A stretch of 64,000 nucleotides of DNA, from positions 1,426,001 through 1,490,000 of the forward strand of contig OY764545.1 in assembly GCA_963668495.1 (NCBI GenBank), given 5' to 3'. Source of the DNA: Oleispirillum sp963668495 (GTDB lineage Bacteria; Pseudomonadota; Alphaproteobacteria; Rhodospirillales; Rhodospirillaceae). Shown piece after piece: positions 43,745 to 53,691 of this stretch (position 1 is its first letter; every line of letters starts with the position of its first letter). The notes under the pieces are model-generated. The model did not search any database. It had not been told where the DNA came from and worked only from the letters and a program-made list of their open reading frames with translations. The position numbers and the translations under genes are program-made.

Positions 43745-45451
43745 TTAGTCGGCTGCTTTTTCGTCCTGAGCCTGACGCAGAGCAGCACCAAGGATATCGC
43801 CGAGGGAAGCCCCGGAGTCGTTGGAACCGTATTCTGCCATGGCTTTTTTCTCTTCGTCCATTTCGCGTGCTTTGATGGACAGGCTAAGCTTGCGGCTCTT
43901 GCCGTCGATCTGCATGATTTTGGCATCGAATTTTTCGTCGATGGCAAAACGTTCCACGCGTTGTTCGGCACGATCGCGAGCCAGATCGGATTTGCGAACA
44001 AAACCGGTTGCGCCGCCTTCGTCCACGGACACTTCCAAACCGCCGTCGGTTACTGCAGTGACAACGCAGGTCACGACTGCACCTTTTTTCAGGCCTTTGG
44101 TTGCGTTTTCGAACGGATCTTCGGACAGTTGTTTCAGGCCAAGAGAGATACGCTCTTTGTCCACGTCAACGTCGAGGATCTTGGCAGTGACCATGTCACC
44201 TTTCTTGAACTCTTTAACGGCTTCTTCGCCGGAAACTTCCCAAGAAATGTCGGACAGGTGAACCATGCCGTCGATATCGCCCGGCAGGCCGACAAACATA
44301 CCGAATTCGGTGATGTTTTTGATTTCACCTTCCAAGGTGGAGCCGACCGGATAGTTTTCCAGGAAGCTGGTCCACGGGTTGGACAGGCATTGTTTCAGGC
44401 CAAGGGAAATACGACGTTTGTTCGGGTCCACATCCAGAACCATGACTTCCACTTCTTGAGATGTGGAAACGATTTTTCCGGGGTGGATGTTTTTCTTGGT
44501 CCAGGACATTTCGGACACGTGGACCAGACCTTCGACGCCCGGTTCCAGTTCCACAAATGCACCGTAGTCGGTGATGTTGGTGACGCGACCGGTGAATTTG
44601 GTGCCGACCGGGTATTTGGTGTCGACGCCGGACCACGGATCGGCTTCCAGTTGCTTCATGCCCAGGCTGATGCGTTGGGTTTCAGAGTTGAAGCGGATAA
44701 CCTGAACCTTAATGGTTTGACCGATGTTGAGAGCTTCGGACGGATGGTTGATGCGTTTCCAAGCAATGTCGGTAACGTGCAGCAAGCCGTCAACGCCGCC
44801 CAGATCAACGAATGCACCGTAATCGGTGATGTTTTTGACCACACCGTCAAGAACCTGACCTTCTTGCAGGTTTTCGATGAGTTCGGAGCGTTGTTCTGCG
44901 CGAGTTTCTTCCAGAACGGCGCGGCGGGACACAACGATGTTGCCACGGGTGCGATCCATTTTCAGGATTTGGAACGGTTGTTCCTGACCCATCAGCGGGC
45001 TGATGTCGCGCACCGGACGGATATCCACTTGAGAACCCGGCAGGAATGCCACTGCGCCGGACAGATCGACGGTGAAGCCGCCTTTGACGCGACCAAAGAT
45101 CACACCGTTGACGCGTTGGCTGCCTTCGAAAGATTTTTCAAGGACGTTCCATGCTTCTTCGCGGCGTGCTTTCTCACGGGACAGGACGACCAAGCCGTCG
45201 CGGTCTTCGTAACGATCAACGAACACTTCGATGGTGTCGCCAATGTTGACTTCGGCGTTGTGGCCGAATTCTTTCAACGGGACGCGGCCTTCGGATTTGA
45301 GGCCAACATCAACCAATGCAAAGTCAGAGAGAACGCTTACGATGGTACCAGTCAGAACAGAGCCTTCGAGGCTGCCGTTTTCAGAGAAAGACTGTTCAAG
45401 GAGGGCGGCGAAATCTTCGTCTGCGCCCGGGATAAATCCAGTATCGGTCAT
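43745..45451 (-). CDS. rpsA: 30S ribosomal protein S1
   Basis: A 568-residue S1 protein made of six S1 RNA-binding repeats, as in E. coli, which brings structured mRNAs to the ribosome. Repeats 3-6 show the typical ITDYGAFVDLGGVDGLLH, ITDYGAFVELEPGVEGLVH, ITEFGMFVGLPGDIDGMVH and VTDGGLEVSVDEGGATGFV cores. Codon use is strongly biased, as expected. AAGGA lies unusually far (about 12 bases) before the ATG; a weak site fits the autogenous control known for S1 in E. coli but is not proof. It lies between cmk and ihfB. Confidence 0.97.
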   Translation of the reverse strand: MTDTGFIPGADEDFAALLEQSFSENGSLEGSVLTGTIVSVLSDFALVDVGLKSEGRVPLKEFGHNAEVNIGDTIEVFVDRYEDRDGLVVLSREKARREEAWNVLEKSFEGSQRVNGVIFGRVKGGFTVDLSGAVAFLPGSQVDIRPVRDISPLMGQEQPFQILKMDRTRGNIVVSRRAVLEETRAEQRSELIENLQEGQVLDGVVKNITDYGAFVDLGGVDGLLHVTDIAWKRINHPSEALNIGQTIKVQVIRFNSETQRISLGMKQLEADPWSGVDTKYPVGTKFTGRVTNITDYGAFVELEPGVEGLVHVSEMSWTKKNIHPGKIVSTSQEVEVMVLDVDPNKRRISLGLKQCLSNPWTSFLENYPVGSTLEGEIKNITEFGMFVGLPGDIDGMVHLSDISWEVSGEEAVKEFKKGDMVTAKILDVDVDKERISLGLKQLSEDPFENATKGLKKGAVVTCVVTAVTDGGLEVSVDEGGATGFVRKSDLARDRAEQRVERFAIDEKFDAKIMQIDGKSRKLSLSIKAREMDEEKKAMAEYGSNDSGASLGDILGAALRQAQDEKAAD

Positions 45452-45643
45452 ACCGAGAGGGTTTCCTTTTCGTGTCGCTATTCGGGCCTACCGGTTTTTC
45501 CGGCGGTCTTGCCGCTACTAGGCGACCGTGTTGCAGCAAAAACCGTCACGTGTACAGCACCTTCCGGCGCCGCATCGTGTACGGTTCGGTTTCATGACCC
45601 CGATTTCACACACATGTGCGGATCAGGACCAAACACGGAGTGA

Positions 45644-46282
45644 TCATGCGTCCCGTTCAGTCAGAATTTGGACAACACGGTCATAAACCGCATCTGCATC
45701 CAAATCCGTTGTGTCGAGGACAATGGCATCCTTGGCTTGTGCCATGGGGGCCGTTGCACGGTCACGATCTCGTTCATCACGGGCAATTATGTCCGCTAGA
45801 ACGTGCTCATGTATAGCCGCTTCGCCTTTGCCGCGCAACTCTATGGTTCTCCTGCGGGCGCGTTCTTCGGCGGAGGCCGTGACAAACAGTTTTAAATCGG
45901 CGTTTGGACAAACAACTGTACCGATATCTCGACCATCCAAAACCGCGCCTTTACAAGGTGTTGGCGGGGTTTGGGCGAAGTTGCGTTGGAAATTCAGCAA
46001 TGCATCGCGCACGGTGGGGATTGCCGCGACTTTTGATGCAGCTGATCCGGCATCCTCTGTGCGTAAGCGGGGCGAATCGAGTAAATCCTGACGCAAAGAC
46101 TTTGCCGCCTTTGTCGCTGTTTCCGGGTCCGATGGGTCGCCCCCGGCATCAAGAACCTGAACGCCGACCGCACGATACAGCGCGCCGGTATCCAAGTAGG
46201 CAAGGTCATAATTTTGGGCAATGCGTCGGGCCAGAGTGCCTTTGCCCGCTCCGGCGGGTCCATCAATGGCAATAATCATCAA
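45644..46282 (-). CDS. cmk: Cytidylate kinase
   Basis: Cmk phosphorylates CMP and dCMP to the diphosphates. The 212-residue protein begins IIAIDGPAGAGKGTLARR (P-loop, residues about 3-20), YLDTGALYRAVG, then VLDGRDIGTVVCPNADLKLFVTAS and RRRTIELR with the lid arginines. Two ATGs (46282 and 46279) are possible starts. It starts 10 bp after aroA and is followed by rpsA after 192 bp; aroA-cmk-rpsA is a very conserved series. Confidence 0.96.
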   Translation of the reverse strand: MMIIAIDGPAGAGKGTLARRIAQNYDLAYLDTGALYRAVGVQVLDAGGDPSDPETATKAAKSLRQDLLDSPRLRTEDAGSAASKVAAIPTVRDALLNFQRNFAQTPPTPCKGAVLDGRDIGTVVCPNADLKLFVTASAEERARRRTIELRGKGEAAIHEHVLADIIARDERDRDRATAPMAQAKDAIVLDTTDLDADAVYDRVVQILTERDA

Positions 46283-46292
46283 ATAAGCAGTC

Positions 46293-47636
46293 CTAAGAAA
46301 TCGTCAGGCCAAGAGAGTTCATCAACGTCGCAAAGCCGGGGAAACTGGTGTCCACGGAGCGCACATCATCAATGGTGATCGGATCTTCGGATACGGCCCC
46401 TAGGATGATGTAACTCATGGCAATGCGATGGTCGAGGTTGGCGGCAATGGTTGCGCCACCTTTTGGCACGGAGGAAGGTGAGCCGTGGATCACGATGTCA
46501 TCCCCGTCAGCCTCTACGGATACGCCACATGCGCTCAGGCCGTCGACGATGGCGGTGAAGCGGTCGCTTTCCTTGACCCGAAGTTCCTCGACACCGTTAA
46601 AGCGGCTGGTGCCGTCGGCACAGGCTGCGGCAACGGCAAGAATTGGGAACTCGTCGATCATGCTTGGGGCGCGCTCTGCCGGAACGGAAATACCGTGTAG
46701 TGAGCTGGATTTAATTCTGAGGTCGGCAACGCTTTCTCCGGCAATGGTGCGTTGATTTTCCAGAGTGATATCAGCGCCCATTTCCCTCAGCGTATCAAAC
46801 AGGCCGAACCGCAATGGATTGGTGCAGACATCGGTCAGAACGATTTCAGAGTCGGGAATAAGCAATGCGGCAATCGCCGGGAACGCTGCCGATGACGGAT
46901 CGGCGGGGACAGTGATGTCGCAAGGGTGCAGTTCTGGTTGTCCAACCAGCGTGATAATGCGGCCACCATTTTCAGTGGCTTCGGTGGATATTTCAGCACC
47001 AAAGCCTGCCAACATGCGTTCCGTGTGATCGCGAGTTGCCACCGGTTCGATTACGGTCGTCGTGCCGGGAGTGTTTAGGCCCGCCAGAAGGACGGCGGAT
47101 TTGACTTGGGCGGAAGCAACGGGAACCGTGTAAGTGACTGGGGCGGCCTCGGCATTGCCACGCATGCATAGGGGGAGGCGTCCACCGTCCCGCGCCATGA
47201 ATTCCGCACCGAATTGAGACAACGGAGTCATGACCCGTTTCATCGGTCGGCTGCGCAGGCTGGCATCCCCGGTAAAGCATGCAGTCATGGGATAGGTTGC
47301 CAGCAGCCCCATCAACAATCTGGCCCCGGTTCCGGCATTGCCCATGTTGATCACATCATTCGGTTCGGAAAGACCGCCAATGCCAACCCCGTTAATGGTC
47401 CATGTGCCAAGTTCATCTCGGTGGACTGTTGCCCCCAATTGTCGCATGGCTTCTGCTGTGCGAAGGACGTCTTCACCTTCCAGCAATCCAGTGACGCGGG
47501 TTTGACCAACTGCGAGAGCACCAAACATCAATGCGCGGTGCGAGATGGATTTGTCCCCCGGAACCCGGACAGAACCGGATAAAGGGTGGGCTTTGGATGA
47601 AGTGGCGGTAATGGGCAAACCGTCAGAATGGCTCAT
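46293..47636 (-). CDS. aroA: 3-phosphoshikimate 1-carboxyvinyltransferase (EPSP synthase)
   Basis: AroA adds the enolpyruvyl group from PEP to shikimate 3-phosphate on the way to chorismate. The 447-residue protein has SVRVPGDKSISHRALMFGALA (about residues 21-41), GNAGTGARLLMGLL, the signature region DASLRSRPMKR, and LRVKESDRFTAI. The GNAGTGAR stretch has Ala where plant-type sequences have Gly-Thr-Ala-Met, which places it near the class II (CP4-like) group often found in alphaproteobacteria; glyphosate behaviour would have to be measured. First gene of the aroA-cmk-rpsA run, divergent from the FYDLN-acid gene across 292 bp. Confidence 0.95.
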   Translation of the reverse strand: MSHSDGLPITATSSKAHPLSGSVRVPGDKSISHRALMFGALAVGQTRVTGLLEGEDVLRTAEAMRQLGATVHRDELGTWTINGVGIGGLSEPNDVINMGNAGTGARLLMGLLATYPMTACFTGDASLRSRPMKRVMTPLSQFGAEFMARDGGRLPLCMRGNAEAAPVTYTVPVASAQVKSAVLLAGLNTPGTTTVIEPVATRDHTERMLAGFGAEISTEATENGGRIITLVGQPELHPCDITVPADPSSAAFPAIAALLIPDSEIVLTDVCTNPLRFGLFDTLREMGADITLENQRTIAGESVADLRIKSSSLHGISVPAERAPSMIDEFPILAVAAACADGTSRFNGVEELRVKESDRFTAIVDGLSACGVSVEADGDDIVIHGSPSSVPKGGATIAANLDHRIAMSYIILGAVSEDPITIDDVRSVDTSFPGFATLMNSLGLTIS

Positions 47637-47928
47637 GGTGCGGCATATCTTTCATGGCGTAGTCAGGTGAACCTTTAAGAACAAGGTCGTAGCATATTTG
47701 GCAGGATCGGGACCAGAGTCTATGAAAAAAGCAACAGGAATCGCGTCAAACCCTGCAAATAAACGCTTTGACAGAGGCATGGCAACATGGACAATGAATT
47801 ATAGAGCACAGATTGTTTTCCCCTGCTCCTGTGGTTGTCGAGGCACCGATTGTTTAAATTGTCATGAATGGTGCCATCGATCAGTGAAAGTGGTGTGGTT
47901 GTGAATCCGTTGATGAGGAGGATGACCC

Positions 47929-48291
47929 ATGACGAGACCTGAATGGGGTGTAAAAAGAACCTGCCAAGCCTGTAACGCCCGTTTCTATGACATGGAGCGT
48001 TCGCCCGTCGTTTGTCCAAAATGCGGTCACGAGTTCACGCCCGTCGCAATTATTCCGCTGGTTTCTACTGTCCCGGAGCCGGTTGAGGAAAAGGCTCCGG
48101 TTAAGGTGGTCCGTTACGTCGATGGCGAAGAACTTGACCTCGACGACGTGGATATTGACCTTGATGACGTGGACCTGACCGAGGATCCCGAGGCCGAGGA
48201 TGATCTCATCGAAGATATGTCTGAGCTTGAACATGACGAGGAAGATATGTCCGAGGTCATGGAGCACGTGGAACCGGACGATGATCGTTAG
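47929..48291 (+). CDS. FYDLN-acid / TIGR02300 family protein
   Basis: A 120-residue protein typical of alphaproteobacteria. The N-terminal 35 residues form a zinc-ribbon-like unit: WGVKRTCQACNARFYDMERSPVVCPKCGHEF, with two CxxC pairs and the FYDLN-like FYDME. The C-terminal half is extremely acidic (ELDLDDVDIDLDDVDL and more), ending VEPDDDR. GGAGG precedes the ATG by eight bases. Function is unknown; the combination of metal ribbon and acidic tail suggests interaction with nucleic acid or basic proteins, but that is inference. Confidence 0.92.
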   Translation: MTRPEWGVKRTCQACNARFYDMERSPVVCPKCGHEFTPVAIIPLVSTVPEPVEEKAPVKVVRYVDGEELDLDDVDIDLDDVDLTEDPEAEDDLIEDMSELEHDEEDMSEVMEHVEPDDDR

Positions 48292-48408
48292 GCCGTGCGA
48301 TGCCGGAAAAATCGGGCTTTGATTTTTTCCTGAATTTTTTTGTTGCGTTGGGGCGTAAGTCAGACTAACTTGCGCCTCCCGACGCCGGGTTTCTGGTGTT
48401 GTGAAAAA

Positions 48409-48484
<76 letters not shown>

Positions 48485-48485
48485 T

Positions 48486-48525
48486 GAAACCTCCAAGGGA
48501 AACCTTGGGGGTTTCTTCCGTTTTG
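48486..48525 (+). terminator. Terminator downstream of tRNA-Ala
   Basis: GAAACCTCCAAGG and CCTTGGGGGTTTC form a long stem with a GAAA tetraloop, followed by TTCCGTTTTG, starting two bases after the CCA. Confidence 0.85.
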
Positions 48526-48547
48526 AGCCTGTTATGCTCTTCGGTGA

Positions 48548-49915
48548 CTATGTGTCCATTCGCATTTTATTCAGGACAAAGTTGGCGAAGTGTTTGTCAA
48601 CGCGGGTGCTGTGGCTGATTAACCAGTCGTACAGAAACAGGTTGATGCGGAACAGGCACAGCAAAGGATCATGCCGCCCAGACAGGATTTCCTGTTTAGT
48701 CACGGTGAAACTGCGAACAAACGATCCATGTTCTTGTAAATGGTCTTCAAGAAATGGGTAGTCGTATTTTCGCATGTATTCGACTTCGGTGTTGAAGTGT
48801 TCAATTGCGTAGCTTTCGAGGAAGTCAAACACTTCCGCTGCGGCTTTATCATCCTTGTGCTGGATGGCCTCTGCCAGTTTATTGATGTTTATCAGCAGCG
48901 TTTGGTGCTGTCGGTCTACAATATCTATGCCCGTGTTGAAGCTGTCCTGCCACGGCACGTTATGCAGCAATTCACTAAGGCCATCGTAAATCCCGGTTTC
49001 TTTGAATGTGTTGCAGCGTTCCAGATAGATTTTTACGACGGTGTCGTCTGGGGCAACTTCAAGGCAATCTGCAAAAAGGGGCAAAGCCCGGTCGATTTCT
49101 CGCAAATGGTAATAGGCCACTGCTTTTTCGAACGTATCAAGTGTGGCAAGTTTTCCCTTTGCAAGTTCCGTTGGGTCGCTGTCGAAGACTTCATAGACAG
49201 AAATGGGTCGGATGCGCCCTTTGACCGGAGCTCGGTCAACAAAGCGCACGAAAAACTTATCGGGGTCGTCCAGACAGGTAAGCGTATCCTCGCTGATCAA
49301 AATGCCGACTTTGTATGTTTTTGTTAGGCTTTCAATGCGTTGAGCCACATTAACGGTGTCGCCGATTACCGTGGCTTCCATATGTTCAAGATGACCAAGG
49401 ATGCCAAGTGTGCTCAGCCCCGTATTAAGGCCGATACCCATATCAATGGGGGTTTGCGCTTCTTTTCGGCGGTGTTGGTTGAAATGTCCAAGAGCCTTGC
49501 GCATGGAAATCGCGGCTTCAACGGCGTTTTGCGGTGTCTTTGGGAACAAGGCCATGACCGCATCCCCAATAAACTTATCAATAATGCCATCATGGCGTTG
49601 TATCGGCGGTTCCATGTAACTCAGATAGGTATTAAGAAATGCGAAAGTCTCGCTCGGAGACATGGTTTCAGACAGGGCCGTGAAATCACGAATATCTGTG
49701 AACATCACGGTTAACCGTTTTTCCATCTCCTTACCCAGTTGGATATTCAGGATGTTGCCATCGCCAAGTAGGTGCAAAAAGTCCTTGGGGACAAGGCGCC
49801 CATATGCGTCTTGAGTCTGGCGTAAGGTATATAAGGTTTGCCGATATTCTGTACGAATGCGGTCAACCTCGTCCTTTGCCGCCGTTTGCCTGTCCAGCTC
49901 GTCGCTATCAACCAT
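48548..49915 (-). CDS. Class III adenylate cyclase fused to hemerythrin domain
   Basis: A 455-residue cytoplasmic protein. Residues about 5-35 are coiled; about 60-235 form a class III nucleotide cyclase catalytic domain with the first metal Asp in MFTDIRDFTALSE, the second in IDKFIGDAVMALF and the transition-state Asn/Arg in VIGDTVNVAQRIESL. The Lys of IDKF with Thr at the second base-recognition position argues for ATP, hence cAMP. After a TPR-like linker (residues about 255-320), the C-terminal 125 residues form a bacteriohemerythrin: DIVDRQHQTLL, EHFNTEVEYM, DHLQEH and HSTRVDKHFANF supply the di-iron His/Glu/Asp ligands. It should be an oxygen- or redox-responsive cyclase. ATG at 49915 follows a GGGGGG run; an in-frame ATG at 50038 is less likely. 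Confidence 0.88.
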   Translation of the reverse strand: MVDSDELDRQTAAKDEVDRIRTEYRQTLYTLRQTQDAYGRLVPKDFLHLLGDGNILNIQLGKEMEKRLTVMFTDIRDFTALSETMSPSETFAFLNTYLSYMEPPIQRHDGIIDKFIGDAVMALFPKTPQNAVEAAISMRKALGHFNQHRRKEAQTPIDMGIGLNTGLSTLGILGHLEHMEATVIGDTVNVAQRIESLTKTYKVGILISEDTLTCLDDPDKFFVRFVDRAPVKGRIRPISVYEVFDSDPTELAKGKLATLDTFEKAVAYYHLREIDRALPLFADCLEVAPDDTVVKIYLERCNTFKETGIYDGLSELLHNVPWQDSFNTGIDIVDRQHQTLLININKLAEAIQHKDDKAAAEVFDFLESYAIEHFNTEVEYMRKYDYPFLEDHLQEHGSFVRSFTVTKQEILSGRHDPLLCLFRINLFLYDWLISHSTRVDKHFANFVLNKMRMDT

Positions 49916-50202
49916 TTCCTGCCCCCCAACTTTGGAGTTCCGAAGTCTTATGGTGATCCATTTATGCTGGATATGCAACTTCGGGTTACAGATAACCGAT
50001 GCTAAATGATCATTTTGGGTGTCACGCGGTGGCAGCATATGAGGTTATATGCGCAATATAACCTTTGATTGGATTATTTCTAATTGAATTGAACGCAATG
50101 GTACTATTCGTTTGATCAATGCACCTATTTGTTTGATCTTAGTGGGTCAGGGCTGGTGCCATCGGGCACGTCTTCACGACTGCTTTCGCGGAGAGAGGAA
50201 AT

Positions 50203-53200
50203 ATGGTCCAGACTCGCTTTATGCACAAAATGCAAAGAACGCTTCTGTATTTCATGCCGTTTTGCCTGTTGGTGATACTTGGTGGAGCGTATTCTTATTT
50301 TGATGATATCAAACACCAGAAACAGGGGCTGATCCGTTCAGAGATGCATAGCCTTGATTTGGGGGCGGCGGCGCTTGAGCGGGAATTGCAGAGCGTATTT
50401 CAGGATCTGTTATTTCTTTCGGAATTGGTCAGTTTGTCAGATTGGCTGGACCAGCCGACGCCTGCGCATTTCGACCGTCTTCGGGCGGATTTTGTATCCT
50501 TCGCGACTATTCAAAAAACTTATGACCAATTGCGTTGGCTTGATGCGAGCGGAATGGAAGTCCTGCGGGTGAATTATACTGATGAGGCCGCCGTCGTGGT
50601 GCCGAAGGCCCAGCTGCAAAACAAAGCCGAGCGATATTACTTCAAAGATGCATTTGCCTTGAACAAGGGGGAGATATTTGTCTCACCCTTGGATTTGAAT
50701 ATCGAAAAAGGGCAGTTGGAAATGCCATTCAAGCCCATGATCCGGGTTGGGATGCCGATTTTTGGTCCTGATGGCCTGAAGCGTGGGGTTTTGCTGATCA
50801 ATTACCTTGGGGACAATTTGCGGCATCGTTTCCGTCAGGCCATCCATAGTTGTCAGGACAAGGCATGTCCATCCGAAATATCCATTTTAAACCGTGATGG
50901 GTACTGGTTGTTGCACCCGGATACCAAAATGGAGTGGGGATTTATGCTGCGGCGGGATACCCGAATGCAGGCCTTGTATCCCGCAGAATGGGACAAAATG
51001 ACTCAGGAAAATACAGGGCACTTTATTAATGAAAAGGGGCTTTGGGGATTTAAAACCGTGTATCCGGTGCAACGGGCGGCAATTTCCAGTTCCGGCACGG
51101 CTGAAGCCTTTGCCTCCAGCAACCAGTATTTCAACAATCAGGATTATTTCTGGAAAGTCATTTCGTTTGTGCCGACTGCTGCGTACAACAATTTGATTTG
51201 GCCCGTGAAAGTGCGCCATGGCTTTATTATTGTTACGCTTTTGCTGATTGGGTTCTGGGCAAGTTGGCATATGCAGCGGACATCGGCAAAGCGTGAAGCG
51301 GTCGAGGCGCGTTTCCTTGCGCAAAAAGAAGTGGAAGCATCACTAAAAAAGCAGCAAGAGACACTGGAACAACTGGTGGCGGAAAAAACCCATGGCTTGC
51401 AGCGGGCTAAGGAAATTGCCGAAGCGGCAACTCAAGCCAAAAGTAATTTCCTCGCGAATATGAGCCATGAGATTCGCACACCCATGAATGCAATCATCAG
51501 TCTGGTGTATTTGCTGCTAAAGCGGGATTTGCCTTTGCCCGTTCGGGACCAAGTTGAAAAAATTGATAGTTCAGCCCGGCTGTTGCTGCATGTCATCAAC
51601 GATATTCTTGATTTTTCCAAGATTGAGGCAGGCAAGCTGCAAATTGAATCCATCCCGTTCAGTCTCGACAATATGGTGAACGATGTTGTCAATGTGGCGA
51701 ATTCATTGGCGCGGGGTAAGCAGATCGAACTGGTGGTGGATTATGCGCTGGATATGCCGCGCCGACTTCGCGGAGACCCCCTTCGTATTGCGCAGATTCT
51801 CAATAATTTGCTGAGTAATGCTGTCAAGTTTACCCAACAGGGGCATGTCTTTTTAATGATCGAGCAAACTCGGCGTGAAAATGGGCGAGTTTTTGTTGAG
51901 TTCCGAATTCGGGATGAAGGGATTGGTATGTCGCCAGAGGTATTGGGGCGAATTTTGCATCCATTCAATCAGGCGGACAGCTCAACGACCCGTAAATATG
52001 GTGGCACGGGGCTAGGATTGTCGATCGTCAAGCAATTGACTGATCTTATGGGCGGGGAATTCCACGTTTCCAGTCAGCAGGGGCTGGGCAGTGAATTTAC
52101 CGTTGCCTTGCCACTTGAAGCTTGTGATGAGGTGGACTTGTCCGTTACCGACTATCGGGAGGTATTGGGCAAGGTCCGTGTTTTGGTCGTGGAAGATGAT
52201 CCAACCGTACTTTCCTATACCGTTAACATTATTCGGAAGTTGGGTTGCAAAGTTGATGGTGTAGAAACCGGAGAGGCCGCAATCGATGCGGTGCAGGATG
52301 CCTTCACCGATGGGCAGCCATACAGAATAGTTTTCATGGACTGGCGGTTACCGGAAGCAGACGGGATTACGGTCGCAGAGAAAATCCGGAAAATGGGGCA
52401 TGGCGATCAATGTCCGGCGATTGTTTTGGAAACGGCGTATGGCATTGATTTGTTGGAAGAGCACGGCACGGAATTCGGGGTTGAGGCATTTTTAACCAAA
52501 CCGGTTACTCCGTCTGTTGCCTTTGAAACCATATTGCACATTGTGACGCCCAAAAGTCCGTCGCAGAAAAAGGAAGATCTCATCCAAATCAGTGACGGCA
52601 ATGTCTATGGACTGCGCGTGTTGTTGGTTGAAGACAATAAACTTAATCAAGAAGTGGCAACTGCGATCTTGAGTTCCGCCGGGGCGCGTGTCGTTGTCGC
52701 AGATAATGGCAAAGAAGCCCTAAACGCGCTGGAGCTACATGTTCCCAATATTGATGCCATTCTGATGGATCTGCAAATGCCGGAAATGGATGGTTTCGAG
52801 GCAACTCGCCATATTCGCGCTCATTCCGAATGGAAAGATATTCCGATCATTGCGATGACGGCAAATGCTTCGGAACAAGATGCAAAACAATGCTACGACG
52901 CTGGTATGGATGCGCATTTATCCAAGCCGATTGACCCGGAAAAATTGTTCCATACGTTGGTCACGCAGGTTCGAGCTCAGTCTGCTGACACAGAATTGAT
53001 CATGCATGGTGCGGAACAAATATCTGCGCCTTCGGGCGATGAATCCCCTTCACCCCTGATTTTTAATGATAAGGCAGCGTTGGCAAGGCTGCAGGGGGAT
53101 GGTGATCGCCTCTATAGCCTGCTTGAACGTTTTGTCGATGACGCGGGTGATAAGGCGCAAACTGCCGCGGTGGTCTATGCCAACGGTAATGCGGAGGAAA

Positions 53201-53691
53201 CGCAGAATATTCTTCATAACTTAAAAGGCGTTAGTGCCAATCTCGGGGCAGATGTAATTCACGCAGAGGCAATGGCGATCGAGGCAAAAATTAAGTCCGG
53301 GGAAGCAGTTGAGCCAGAGCACTTCAGTGGTTTGCTGAATGCGGCCCATGCTTTGCAGGATAGTTTGTCCGCAATTCGTGATCGTTTGTGTCAAGGAGTT
53401 GGGGATAACGATGAGCATGAGACGTCATCGTCGGAAGAAAAGACGCTGGATGAACTGATCCAGCAATTGGACCGCTCCATTAATGATCAGGAGTTTTCTG
53501 CTGTTGCGGCTCTGGATGCATTCAACGCGCGCTATGAAGGTGGCTTTGATTTCACACCCATGCGTGCCGCATTGTTGGAGTACGATTACGATCAGGCTCA
53601 TGCAGAATTTATCAAGTTTAAAGCACTGATGCTCAATTTCGAAGATAATCAGCTGAAAACTGCCGAACAATGCAGGAGGTCAACCTCATGA
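50203..53691 (+). CDS. Hybrid sensor histidine kinase with two receiver domains and Hpt domain
   Basis: An 1162-residue membrane kinase. Two spans (about residues 11-30 and 346-366) enclose a roughly 310-residue periplasmic sensor region with a Cache-like pattern. After a coiled linker come HisKA with the phosphorylated His422 in MSHEIRTPMN, HATPase_c with NLLSNAVKFTQQG, DEGIGMSP and GGTGLGLSIVKQL, a first receiver (Asp713 in FMDWRLPEADG), a second receiver (Asp856 in LMDLQMPEMDG) and an Hpt domain with His1005 in HNLKGVSANLGA. All phosphorelay residues are present. Its stop overlaps the start of an HD-GYP response regulator gene, presumably its output partner. The periplasmic signal is unknown. 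Confidence 0.93.
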   Translation: MVQTRFMHKMQRTLLYFMPFCLLVILGGAYSYFDDIKHQKQGLIRSEMHSLDLGAAALERELQSVFQDLLFLSELVSLSDWLDQPTPAHFDRLRADFVSFATIQKTYDQLRWLDASGMEVLRVNYTDEAAVVVPKAQLQNKAERYYFKDAFALNKGEIFVSPLDLNIEKGQLEMPFKPMIRVGMPIFGPDGLKRGVLLINYLGDNLRHRFRQAIHSCQDKACPSEISILNRDGYWLLHPDTKMEWGFMLRRDTRMQALYPAEWDKMTQENTGHFINEKGLWGFKTVYPVQRAAISSSGTAEAFASSNQYFNNQDYFWKVISFVPTAAYNNLIWPVKVRHGFIIVTLLLIGFWASWHMQRTSAKREAVEARFLAQKEVEASLKKQQETLEQLVAEKTHGLQRAKEIAEAATQAKSNFLANMSHEIRTPMNAIISLVYLLLKRDLPLPVRDQVEKIDSSARLLLHVINDILDFSKIEAGKLQIESIPFSLDNMVNDVVNVANSLARGKQIELVVDYALDMPRRLRGDPLRIAQILNNLLSNAVKFTQQGHVFLMIEQTRRENGRVFVEFRIRDEGIGMSPEVLGRILHPFNQADSSTTRKYGGTGLGLSIVKQLTDLMGGEFHVSSQQGLGSEFTVALPLEACDEVDLSVTDYREVLGKVRVLVVEDDPTVLSYTVNIIRKLGCKVDGVETGEAAIDAVQDAFTDGQPYRIVFMDWRLPEADGITVAEKIRKMGHGDQCPAIVLETAYGIDLLEEHGTEFGVEAFLTKPVTPSVAFETILHIVTPKSPSQKKEDLIQISDGNVYGLRVLLVEDNKLNQEVATAILSSAGARVVVADNGKEALNALELHVPNIDAILMDLQMPEMDGFEATRHIRAHSEWKDIPIIAMTANASEQDAKQCYDAGMDAHLSKPIDPEKLFHTLVTQVRAQSADTELIMHGAEQISAPSGDESPSPLIFNDKAALARLQGDGDRLYSLLERFVDDAGDKAQTAAVVYANGNAEETQNILHNLKGVSANLGADVIHAEAMAIEAKIKSGEAVEPEHFSGLLNAAHALQDSLSAIRDRLCQGVGDNDEHETSSSEEKTLDELIQQLDRSINDQEFSAVAALDAFNARYEGGFDFTPMRAALLEYDYDQAHAEFIKFKALMLNFEDNQLKTAEQCRRSTS

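Noticed and set aside
43661..45643. 660-codon plus-strand frame opposite rpsA
   Set aside because: Shadow of a highly expressed, codon-biased ribosomal protein gene; Phe/His-rich translation without domains.
47698..47904. 68-codon frame between aroA and the FYDLN-acid gene
   Set aside because: It lies in the divergent promoter region, has no ribosome binding site and an unlikely composition.
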